Shown here one piece after another: positions 12,287-21,690 of a stretch of 64,000 nucleotides of DNA. The number at the start of each line of letters is the position of its first letter. The stretch's first letter is position 1. The position numbers and the translations under genes are program-made. The notes under the pieces were generated by a model, which saw nothing but the letters and a program-made list of their open reading frames with translations, did not search any database and was not told where the DNA came from. The DNA comes from Lingula anatina. Its lineage: Eukaryota > Brachiopoda > Lingulata > Lingulida > Lingulidae. The DNA lies in contig NW_019773825.1 in NCBI RefSeq assembly GCF_001039355.2, positions 21,746 to 85,745 on the forward strand. Reading direction: 5' to 3'.

Positions 12287-15200
12287 CTGAAAATGAAAAA
12301 AAAACAAGGCAGCAAAGCTGTCAAATGTACAGACAAAGAACAGAAAATAAAGATGCAAATAAGTGAAAAATTAAATTTTCACAAAAAACTGTTAAATTGC
12401 CAGAAAAATTAACCAAACAGACTGCGTTGCCTATTGAAGCTGTATGTTAGACCCATGTTTCTTTCCTGTAAGTTTGAGAACAGTAAGTGACATGATTTCC
12501 CTTAAATGGTCATCATAGGAGCAGTGCCCAAAATAGGGGTTTCTTCAAATTTTGATGCAACATTACATAATGTTTAACAGCATAATGACAATCAAATGTT
12601 ATTAATAAAATATTAGTAACATGGACATTCAGAAAATGTGACAAGCAAAAGTCTTCAAGATCATGGAACTTTAAAGTCACACCTTGAAAATGCCAATATG
12701 TGAAAAATTAAATTTTCACAAAAAACTGTTTAACTGCCAAAATAAATAAATAAATAAATAAAAATACCAAACAGACTGCATTGCCTACTGAAGCTGTATT
12801 TTAGTCCCATGTTTCTTTCCTGTAAGTTTGAGAACAGTAAGTGACATGATTTTCCTTAAATGGTCATCATNGAACCATATCTTAAAAGTAAAATGAAACT
12901 GCATTTTACTTCTCATATTTTTGCAGCTGTTAATGGGAGTACCTTAATCAAAACACTGGACATAAATTTAAGATTGCTTTAAGGAAAGTGGAAATAGATT
13001 ATTCAGTTATCTAAAGTCACATTAATTTAGTATTTTACAAATATAATTATTAAATTAATGTCGTGTCTTATAAACAAATATTCCTCGTGATTCCTATACA
13101 AAGTCAGACGTAGGGATACACTGGCTTTACCTGTATGATAAATATTTTGGGTATTGCTGCCAGACTCTCGTGACACTTGTCACCCTTGAAAGGTCTCACT
13201 AACTTATCAACAGTGACAGATCTGTCTATTCCCCAAAAATGTCTTGTTTTTGGATCAGTATGGGTAGTTCTTACAGTGCCATCTTGTTCTTGTTCCACTG
13301 TTGTTTCTTCGCCTTGTGTCAAAACAATACACAAGAAACACCCATTTTTGCCAAATTCTTTTGCAGCCACTGAAAAATTTAAACAAAATAATGTAAGAAA
13401 TTGTTAAAATTTTTCATGCACCAACAAAGCATAACTTATGCAACACCCTAGAGCAAGTAGATATTGCTGATGGTTTCAGTTGTAAGCAAGTTAAGCTGAG
13501 ATTTACATTGATAGTTTTATGAATGCTTCACGATATCAAAAATGTCTCACATGCACAATGGATTAACTGTTGTGATAAAATAATCAGTCTGTTAAAAAAC
13601 AGCAATTTTTGCTTAAAACTGTCAATTATCTTCTATTGTATTTTGTTTTTTTCTGTAAAATATTGTACTTAATCACTGCAGCAGTGGTGTATTTGATTAT
13701 AACATCTATCATAAGCCAGTCAAAGTACTACTGTTGTTATTAAAAATGGAAACATTACAGTTCAATATTAATTATTCACAATAAACAAGTATTACTTACC
13801 CTTATTTTGAAGATGTCCTAACATTCTGTCCACAGTATAATCTTTCTTTAATTTCACTGTAAAACCAAGCTTTTCTAAAACCGACTTGAGCTGGTTTGCA
13901 TCATTTTCTGTATCTCCATTTTTTCCCATCCTTGGAGAAAAGACAAAATCAAAGCAATTCAGTATTCTCATGATATCACTGAATCACATTACATCAAATT
14001 AAATTGCTATTTAAATTATTAATACTTCAGACATGCTGAAACTTTTCAGAACGGCCGGACATTTAGACTGGCAGTTATGAAAAATTTGTCAGTCCGAATG
14101 GATTTTTGTCGGACCAAAAATAACCCTATTCATTTGAGACAGATACTACCAGTACGATTAGGGTAGCTTACTTTGTGAATGTGATAGGTTTGAAATGGAA
14201 GGAAAAAAATACTTTGGGTTTTATATAATTTTATGAGTGAAGTATGTCGAATGATGACTGTAAATTCAAAATTGCGGCTCTTAAAACTCTTGTTGGTCCT
14301 TTGGACCGACCAAATCCAATTTTTTACCGGTCCAGACAAATTTTCTCCGTCATGACCGATTGAACCGACAGTTTCAGCATGTCTGATACTTAATTATAAG
14401 TTACATCAATGCATAAAGAATAGTACTGAGATTTTTACCAAAGAAAGACTGGGTTCCCATGCCTAGATCGATCCATCTGGATCAGTCTAACTCCCTGGGG
14501 AGTCTCACTAAATTGCTATCAACTAACCAGCTTAAAAGTCTATCACGCCTACTGAATCAGCTAGGGGGTAAAGATAATTACCCCCTAACAGCTTTACTAG
14601 GCGTGACAGACATTTAAGCCGGTGAAGTTGACAGCAATTTAGGGAGACTCCCCAGGGAGGTAGATCAATCCAAATATCTGTGGGAATTGTCCCTAATAAA
14701 CCCAATTTAAATTAGCAGAGTAAAATCCTTTTCAGTTACCAAAGTGCTCACACATTTCAAAATTCAGTGTACCACTTTGCAAAGTAAGCTGGTCACTGAT
14801 GGCTGAGCTGATATTTAGTTTCCTTGTCAGATCAATGAATTTGACCAGTAGTAGTCCTTTTGACAGTAACACAACTTCTTTAGTGCTACTAGCTACCTGC
14901 TGAAACACATTTTACTCCACAAATATACCAAAAAACATCTGTCTTTTATACAATAAAATAATCTTTGAAATAAATTTAAAATAAAAGTAAAATTATGCAC
15001 AGTCTATACCTGGTTTTCTTGGAAGTACTGGAATCAAATTTTTTGTTATAGAAAATTATAGCTTTTCCAACAGAGTCTGTGATTGGATAACAGTCATCAT
15101 CTTGCCAGCCAGGTGGAACGTTTGCAACTCTTTGCCTTTTCCCTTTCTCTTCATTCAATTTTCTATCAAAACACAGACAAAAAATAAATATTATACTCCT

Positions 15201-15495
15201 TAGAAGATGAATTTTAATTAATATTTAGATTTAGATTCACATTCTGTACATTCTCTGTTTTGAAAACTGAATTACTTTTAATCAAGTACCAATGCGCTTA
15301 AAAGTGTCATGAAGCTTGCAGGCTTGTGACATGCAGATAAACATCTATAAATCAATATCATTATCAGATATACTTGTTTTTCTTTATTTCTTTCAGCTGG
15401 GCACTGATGCTAATGTCAGTGGTATGCCCAGGTAAATCTTCAGCTTCTGTTTGGTCAGAGGCACTTGTGGCACCTCCTATGTTCTCTTCTGACAT
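11958..15495 (-). CDS. Caspase-family protein, probably catalytically dead, incomplete
   Basis: Caspases are Cys proteases of apoptosis and inflammation. Minus-strand exons: 15495-15374 (ATG at 15495), 15162-15010, 13930-13800, 13369-13131, [missing], 12286-11958 (TGA). The first four are exactly in phase: 645 nt, 215 residues. The order fits the family: a short Ser/Asp/Glu-rich N-terminus; YPITDSVGKAIIFYNKKF (start of p20); KTRMGKNGD, with the Arg that lines the Asp-binding pocket; LGFTVKLKKDYTV; CIVLTQGEE; KIFIIQ. The last exon gives the small subunit (CFVHHLCKVLSEAG, LTQVCGRVEKDV). Two departures are seen. The conserved SHGEE with catalytic His reads TQGEE (codon CAA). The exon that should begin A-C-R-G after KIFIIQ is not visible. 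A 15-20 residue insertion follows TQGEE. CCAG directly before the ATG implies an upstream exon. Confidence 0.8.
12287..13130. repeat. Intron/assembly break with 150-bp direct repeat and N
   Basis: The segment at about 12357-12511 is repeated at 12696-12870 with several differences and an added (AAAT)n tract. The second copy stops exactly at the N at 12871. Sequence after the N does not match what follows the first copy. This is the signature of a contig join. The caspase exon encoding the QACxG motif is expected in this interval and is absent from both flanks on either strand. Confidence 0.65.
13131..13369 (-). CDS. Caspase large-subunit exon with His-to-Gln change
   Basis: Acceptor TTTTTCAG, donor GTAAAG, 239 nt. 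It encodes the core strand of p20: CFLCIVLTQGEE, then an unusual Thr/Asp-rich insertion, FWGIDRSVTVDKLVRPFKG, and AIPKIFIIQ ending in phase 0. In active caspases the tetrad after the hydrophobic strand is S-H-G-E, and the His is catalytic. Here it is T-Q-G-E, with codon CAA. Confidence 0.8.
14027..14386. mobile_element. MITE with 16-bp TIR in caspase intron
   Basis: The ends are perfect inverted repeats TCAGACATGCTGAAAC and GTTTCAGCATGTCTGA, each flanked by TACT (14023-14026 and 14387-14390), a 4-bp target duplication. The 360-bp body has subterminal GGAC/GTCC-rich motifs (GTCGGACC and GGTCC patches) facing each other, and no coding frame of note. It lies between the caspase exons at 15010 and 13930. 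Confidence 0.85.
14464..14671. mobile_element. Foldback element with TAGATCAATCC-type ends
   Basis: A nearly complete inverted repeat. Left arm motifs CTCCCTGGGGAGTCTC and CTAAATTGCTATCAAC are mirrored by GTTGACAGCAATTTAGG and GAGACTCCCCAGGGAG. The centre is TAGGGGGTAA, a 6-base loop, then TTACCCCCTA (14562-14587). The outer ends TAGATCGATCC and TAGATCAATCC resemble those of the foldback at 29975-30154, so both probably belong to one family. Target duplication not resolved. Confidence 0.7.
15010..15162 (-). CDS. Caspase exon opening the p20 domain
   Basis: Acceptor GATAG at 15163, donor GTATAG at 15009. 153 nt in phase with both neighbours. It encodes a basic linker, then PPGWQDDDCYPITDSVGKA, IIFYNKKFDSS and SKKT, the first strand and loop of the caspase fold. 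Confidence 0.7.
15374..15495 (-). CDS. Caspase first visible coding exon
   Basis: ATG at 15493-15495, donor GTATAT at 15373. The peptide is MSEENIGGATSASDQTEAED then LPGHTTDISISAQLKEIKKN, a polar segment with no CARD or DED character. CCTTTTTTTTCCAG sits immediately before the ATG, an excellent splice acceptor. The transcript therefore has at least one exon further upstream, and the ATG is either the first codon of exon 2 or an internal Met. Confidence 0.6.
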
Positions 15496-16674
15496 CTGGA
15501 AAAAAAAAGGATCTGGGTCATGTCACATACTCACACTGTACATGTATATTATCTACTTTTCTGTATACATTCTTTAATGCAGTCAGGGATTTATTCCTGC
15601 ACTCCCCAAGTCACATAAAATATACATGTAACATTAATCAGCTAGGGCATGCACGTTTCAGTTCACCTGGGAAGTACCGTACAATACCCCACTGCCAGTT
15701 ACAGGTAGATCTTTAATTTCAATTGTGCCCAGTTTGTAATAATAAATTAATGAAATACAGGTAGAGCACTCAGTATATCAAAATCAAATCCGTGTCAACA
15801 ACACATAATGTACCGTTGTAATGCCATGCTACTATCATTTTTAGGCCACCTAGTTTATCATTTACAATGATAATTCTAAATAACATACATGTAATAACAA
15901 ATGCAGACGCCCCTAGATGGTGTACGTTAGTTGTTTTGTCATAAAACATGCCCCCCCCTCCCCCAATATCAGACTTCAAGAAGACATACATGTATAAGCC
16001 ACAAAGAAGAACAAGGGCTGACTTTTAACCAGTATGTCAGATTTTATGGGAAATTTGGGCTTCTTTTGTAATTTTTTTGTTATCCCCCCCCCCCTTCTTG
16101 TTCCCCATTTAGTCAATATTAAATTAAAAGGTCAAACTCAACTGCATACTTTGCAGCNTCCAGTCGCTCTATATAAGTAATACTGTGTGAAGGAAAAACT
16201 AAAACGAGACTGAAGCTCATGAGAAAGCACTAAGTCAAAGCGAGGCTTATATGCGGATATCGTAAGTGAGAGTTTTCAGGCTGACATGGCCGTGAATTGA
16301 TTTGTGCCATTCACAGCTTAAGGCAAAGTTCTTTACATGCTTACATTGACAGAAAGCTGAATAAATTTTCCACAACTTGTAGAAATTTCAAGTTGTGCGG
16401 AGGCCTCTATAGGTACAAAAATCAAAATCAAAAACGAACTTCCGTAATAGCTTTAATAAAATTTCGATTTCAAACTCATTTTTCAACATTAAATATGCTG
16501 TAGATCAACTTTTGGGTCATCTCACATTATTCGAAATTTATTTCTCAATATGACAATGTACATATTGTAACCCCAAGTACGTTAATAGCCGAGATAATAC
16601 ACCGTTTATGACACCCTATAAATCTAAAAAAATATTGCCCAATTCAAATTCTCGAACTTCCGGTTTGTTTAATA

Positions 16675-16686
16675 GCCACCTAGCGG
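16675..16686 (-). promoter_or_regulatory. CTCF-like motif
   Basis: The minus strand reads CCGCTAGGTGGC, matching the bilaterian CTCF core CCASYAGRKGGC at 11 of 12 positions. It lies about 12 bp from an ETS-like ACTTCCGG, about 1.2 kb upstream of the caspase ATG. Confidence 0.4.
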
Positions 16687-16963
16687 CAGACCAGTGGCTC
16701 CCGGGCTGTTGAAAGATACATTGTATCAACCTATTTTGCACACACTTGTGGCCAAAATTTCTATCACTTAAGTCTATTTCATAAACATATTACTCTGCTT
16801 GGGAAAATCCTAGAATCAAAATATAAAATAGGTGTTCATGCTGAGCGCCTCTCCTGTGGTAAATTTCAAGTTTCTACGAAATTTTTTATGGGTGAAAATC
16901 AAGTGGGGCAACTTATTGCTCATTTTTGAAAGTGGGGTCTGAAAAAAAAAAATAAAAACATGC

Positions 16964-17126
16964 TGCCCGTAGCCAGAGGGGGTTCGGGGGGTTAGAAAGA
17001 ACCGCCCCTTTTAGTGGGAAAAGGTCCACTCTGGGTAAAATTTGACCTAGGTTCATGAAGTTTTTATGGAAAAAGGTCCACTTTTTCAGAAAAAGAACCC
17101 CCCTTTTGAAATTGCTGGCTACGGGC
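16964..17126. mobile_element. Short TIR element, GCCCGTAGCCAG family, copy 1
   Basis: The ends are inverted repeats GCCCGTAGCCAG and CTGGCTACGGGC, extendable to about 18 bp with one gap (CATGC outside). The body contains AAAGGTCCACT motifs and G/C runs (GGGGGTT and AACCCCCC). A related copy is at 23254-23414. No transposase; non-autonomous. Confidence 0.75.
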
Positions 17127-17475
17127 CTGCATGGTGTCACTAAAACCGGAATACAGTTTGATCTAAATGTGATGGATAAAAATTTTAAACGGTTTATTCA
17201 CACTAAAATCTGTAATTATTCGTGTACCAAATTAGTTCAATTAAAAAACATTGTGTAGATCCTACATGTACATGTACTAATAACAGGAAATAAAAGAAAC
17301 TGTGTGACTCTTACGGCAAACACCTCGAACTAAAATTTAAACTACACATTTCACTTAGGCCATCTACGAATGAATGAAAGCTTCCCATCATCATCATCAT
17401 TAATGTATCGGTAGACCACTCACTTTCTGTGTTTTTACTTCACTTCTCCTTTCTCTTCCACCTTCTGCAAATTCT

Positions 17476-17485
17476 GGGAATTCCC
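17476..17485. promoter_or_regulatory. NF-kB-like palindrome GGGAATTCCC
   Basis: A perfect 10-bp match to GGGRNNYYCC, conserved in the second copy at 19682-19691, and about 340 bp upstream of the RUSC 5'UTR donor. Binding is not shown. Confidence 0.4.
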
Positions 17486-17509
17486 GGTTTCAGGGTCTTG
17501 CTAAAATTA

Positions 17510-17524
17510 CTTGTAGGTGGCGCT
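17510..17524 (+). promoter_or_regulatory. CTCF-like motif near RUSC start
   Basis: CTTGTAGGTGGCGCT matches the CTCF core at 10 of 12 positions and continues with the expected GCT. It is in the opposite orientation to the site at 16675 and is kept in copy B (19716-19730). Confidence 0.4.
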
Positions 17525-17730
17525 GCATGTTAGTGTAAAGCCTTTTTTTTTAAATGAACAACACCTTGACCTAACAAAAAATTACCTTAATTTTTTCCAC
17601 CCTTTTTTCTTTCATCTTTTTCATTTATATGGATATCATCTAATATTGTTAAATTATCCACATTCTAATAATGACTGTTCTTCAAAGAGAGGGTCTTCTT
17701 GGATGATTTGACCAAATTATAACGAGGCTA

Positions 17731-17824
17731 ATGGAATTAATGCCGAGGAGAAAAGAAAGATGCTATCGTGTGTGAGATGCCTTCGAAGAAATGCCTCCAA
17801 CGGTCGCATTTGCATCATGACTGA
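17731..17824 (+). other. RUSC2: RUSC 5'UTR exon (copy A), two small uORFs
   Basis: The exon ends CATGACTGA before GTAAGTATA, a consensus donor, at 17824 (20022 in copy B). The 5' edge is unknown; I give the first ATG. Two uORFs precede the splice: 17731-17775 (14 codons) and 17777-17824 (15 codons), the second stopping with the last three bases of the exon. The region is more GC-rich than its surroundings and the least diverged part of the two copies. It would splice to 24363. Confidence 0.5.
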
Positions 17825-19442
17825 GTAAGTATATAATATATGCATTTAATCGGATATTAGTAATATATAATTTCCGGTAAATTATATGAGCGTAACGCCG
17901 TTGCATTTAGCAATAACAACGAACGAACATAAAACGAGCACTTTTTCGCTCAGCTCTTATAATTATCGGTGTTTCAGTATTTGGCTATAGTAGTAATTCA
18001 CTGACAGTAGAAAATTTGAGCAGGGAGGTGAACATTGTTGAATTGAGTTCACGAAAATGCTATGCATTCTATGTAGTGTCTGTTCCTCATACCGATTAGA
18101 TATATATGAAGATCTAGACTAGTCACTAGAATGAAAGTGATGTTTATTTCTCTACTACATCATATGTACGTGTATTACCAGTAACGTTATACTTAAGTTA
18201 TAGACAAAGAAATTTTGAGAGCGTGCTCATCTTTTATTTTGATTGCTAAAAAATCACAAATTGGCTTTAGCATGACACCACACTAGTCTACCCTAATATA
18301 TATAACAAAAAATAAATAAATAAAAATAGAATGAAATAAAAATTATCAATTGGTAAAGTACTCTTAAAGAAATTTAATACAGTTTTCATGTACTAGTATT
18401 AATATATACATATGCAAAGTTAAATAAAATATTAAATTTAATTTGTTAAAAAACATTTAATCAGTTTTGATCATTTTGAAATTTATTATTATTATTATTA
18501 TTATTAATTAGTCCTGATACAAATTATGTTTGTTAGATTCCTTAATAAATATTCTGATATTTACATTTTAATATATTCATTGGCTTTATTTAACATTAAT
18601 GCTATTTTTTTTCTGTTTTTTGTTGGTGGAGACACCTACCTCTGCATCCTTTGCCTGCATGGTCTATAAAATGTAAAAGAAAAAATGTTTGATCCTGAAA
18701 TTCTTTATTTTTATCACTTTATTTTTCTGGTTGAAATTTAATTACGATGATCAAAATATTGATGAATATTGTTAATACTTCCCATTATTGAGATGGAACT
18801 TAATTAGTCCTCCTTTCATAAACATCTGATCTTAATTGAACTTACTATTACTATCAGCCTATATTTTTATGTTTAACCACATATTCAATACACGAGTATT
18901 AAATGCTCATGGGGATCTTGATATTGTGAACATAGCAATCTTGAGAAATATCTTCAGTCAAACTTACTAGTACTTTAAAAAAAATTGACCATTCTTGCTG
19001 TAAGATCTTTTCTGCAGGTTATCTTAGTTTGTTACATATAATGTCTCTGTCCCATGTTAGCTACAGGCAGTGTCTACTGGAAGACCTAGGAATTATATAT
19101 TTCTTTCCAATACTGAGCTTAGCTTATATGTAGACAGTGACCATCCTAATAAATGAGAAAAAATCCTGGAAATTACTGTAATTTACTTTTTTATCACTAA
19201 GATGTGTCCTATCCTAAACAATTGAGGAAATTGCAAGAATGACTCAAAAAAGAAAGTAGGAACTCAGTTACCTATTTATAGATTGTAATTTTTTGTACAG
19301 ATATGAATGTACAGGGAAAATGTTACAATTTCCAGGCATTTAATAAAATTTGTATGATATAAAAGTGTACTGCAAAAGTGAAAGCTAGTATTTGGAATGG
19401 TTGATATATCTTCTGAATCACTAAAGATTTCTCTTTTTACAG

Positions 19443-19452
19443 GCCCCCAAAA
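19443..19452 (+). other. Candidate 10-nt noncoding micro-exon (copy A)
   Basis: TTTCTCTTTTTACAG, then GCCCCCAAAA, then GTAAGT. Acceptor and donor are both near consensus with only 10 bases between them, and both are unchanged in copy B (21647-21656). It lies in the first intron of RUSC. Confidence 0.25.
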
Positions 19453-19485
19453 GTAAGTTTACAGTAGCAATGCTGAGTGCATTGN

Positions 19486-21690
19486 TAGTACTTAACAGGA
19501 AATAAATGAAACTGTGTGACTCTTGCGGCAAACACCTCGAACTAAAATCTAAACTACACAATTAACTTAGGCCATCTACGAATGAATGAAAGCTTCCCAT
19601 CATCATTAACGTATCGGCAGACCACTTACTTTCTGTGTTTTTACTTCACTTCTCCTTTCTCTTCCACCTTCTGCAAATTCTGGGAATTCCCGGTTTCAGT
19701 TTCTTGCTAAAATTACTTGTAGGTGGCGCTGCATGTTAGTGTAAAGTCTTTTTTAAATGAACAACACCTTGACCTAACAAAAATGTACCTTAATTTTTTC
19801 CACCCTTTTTTCTTTCATCTTTTTCATTTATATGAATATCATCTAATATTGTTAAATTATCCACATTCTAATAACGACTGAAGAGAGGGTCTTCTTGGAT
19901 GATTTGACCGAAATTATAACGAGGCTGATGGAATTAATGCCGAGGAGAAAAAAAAAGATGCTATCGTGTGTGAGATGCCTTCGAAGAAATGCCTCCAACG
20001 GTCGCATTTGCATCATGACTGAGTAAGTATATAATATATGCATTTAATCGGATATTAGTGATGTATAATTTCCGGTAAATGATATGAGCGTAACGCCGTT
20101 GCATTTAGCAATAACAATTAAATAATAAATCCATCAAACGAGCACTTTTTCTCTCAGCTCTTATTAATTATCGGTGTTTCAGTATTTGGCTATAGTAGTA
20201 ATTCACTGACAGTAGAAAATTTGAGCAGGGAGGTGAACAGTGTTGAATTGAGTTCACGAAAATGCTGTGCATTCTATGTAGTGTCTGTTCCCCATACCGA
20301 TAAGATATATGAAGATCTAGACTAGTCACTAGAATGAAAGTGATGTTTATTTCTCTACCACATCATATGTACGTGTATTATCAGTAACGTTATACTTAAG
20401 TTATAGACAAATACATTTTGAGAGCGTGCTCATCTTTTATTTTGATTGCTAAAAAATCACAAATTGGCTTTAGCATGACACCACACTAGTCTACCATAAT
20501 ATATATAACAAAAAATAAATAAATAAAAATAGAATGAAATAAAAATTATCAATTGGTAAAGTACTCTTAAAGAAATTTAATACAGTTTTCATGTACTAGT
20601 ATGAATATATACATATGCAAAGTTAAATAAAATATTAAATTTAATTTGTTAAAAAACATTTAATCAGTTTTGATCATTTTGAAATTTAATAATTTTATTA
20701 TTATTATTATTAATTAGTCCTGATACAAATTATGTTTGTTAGATTCCTTAACAAATATCCTGATAGTTACATTTTAATATATTCATAGGCTTATTTAACA
20801 TAAATGCTAATTTTTTTTGTTTTTTGTTGATGGAGACACCTACCTCTGCATCCTTTGCCTGGTCTATAAAATGTAAAAGAAAAAATGTTTGATACTGAAA
20901 TTCTTTATTTTTATCACTTTATTTTTCTGGTTGAAATTTAATTACAATGATCAAAATATTGATGAATATTGTTTATACTTCCCATTATTGAGATGGAACT
21001 TAATTAGTCCTCCTTTCATAAACATCTGATCTCAATTGAACTTAATTACTATTACTATCAGCCTATATTTTTATGTTTAACCACATATTCAATACACGAG
21101 TATTAAATGCTAATGGGATCTTGATATTGTGAACATACCAATCTTGAGAAATATCTTCAGTCAAACTTACTAGTACTTTAAAAAAAGATTGACCATTCTT
21201 GCTGTAAGATCTTTTCTGCAGGTTATCTTAGTTTGTTACACATAATGTCTCTGTCACATGTTAGCTACAGGCAGTGTCTACTGGAAGACCTAGGAATTAT
21301 ATATTTCTTTCCAATACTGAGCTTAGCTTATATGTAGACAGTGACCATCCTAATAAATGAGAAAAAATCCTGGAAATTACTGTAATTTACTTTTTTATCA
21401 CTAAGATGTGTCCTATCCTAAACAATTGAGGAAATTGCAAGAATGACTCAAAAAAGAAAGTAGGAACTCAGTAACCTATTTATAGATTGTAATTTTTTGT
21501 ACAGATATGAATGTACAGGGAAAATGTTACAATTTCCAGGCATTTAATAAAATTTGTATGATATAAAAGTGTACTGCAAAAGTGAAAGCTAGTATTTGGA
21601 ATGGTTGATATATCTTCTGAATCACTAAAGATTTCTCTTTTTACAGGCCCCCAAAAGTAAGTTTACAGTACTTAGCAATGCTAGCACTGA
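19486..21690. repeat. RUSC promoter/first-exon region, haplotype copy B
   Basis: Second copy of 17273-19484, beginning right after the N at 19485. It differs by point changes and indels of a few bases, such as a lost CATCAT unit and a changed ATT-repeat length. Its 5'UTR exon donor is at 20022/20023. Confidence 0.75.

Larger units (their letters stand above)
15496..17700. promoter_or_regulatory. Divergent intergenic region, caspase and RUSC promoters
   Basis: This interval separates the minus-strand caspase gene from the plus-strand RUSC gene. It holds an N at 16158, C-rich homopolymers (near 15950 and 16086), an ETS-like ACTTCCGG at 16656-16663, a CTCF-like site at 16675-16686, a TIR element at 16964-17126, an NF-kB-like palindrome at 17476-17485 and a second CTCF-like site at 17510-17524. 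No coding frame is supported. Exact start sites are not determined. Confidence 0.5.
17273..19484. repeat. RUSC promoter/first-exon region, haplotype copy A
   Basis: This stretch is repeated almost base for base at 19486-21690, with scattered substitutions and small indels. The N at 19485 sits exactly at the junction. Both copies contain the NF-kB-like and CTCF-like sites, the 5'UTR exon and the micro-exon candidate. The simplest reading is two unmerged alleles placed in tandem by the assembler. Confidence 0.75.

Noticed and set aside
13177-13407. Plus-strand frame over the caspase exon
   Set aside because: Shadow of the minus-strand coding exon; the minus strand has correct splice sites and a family match.
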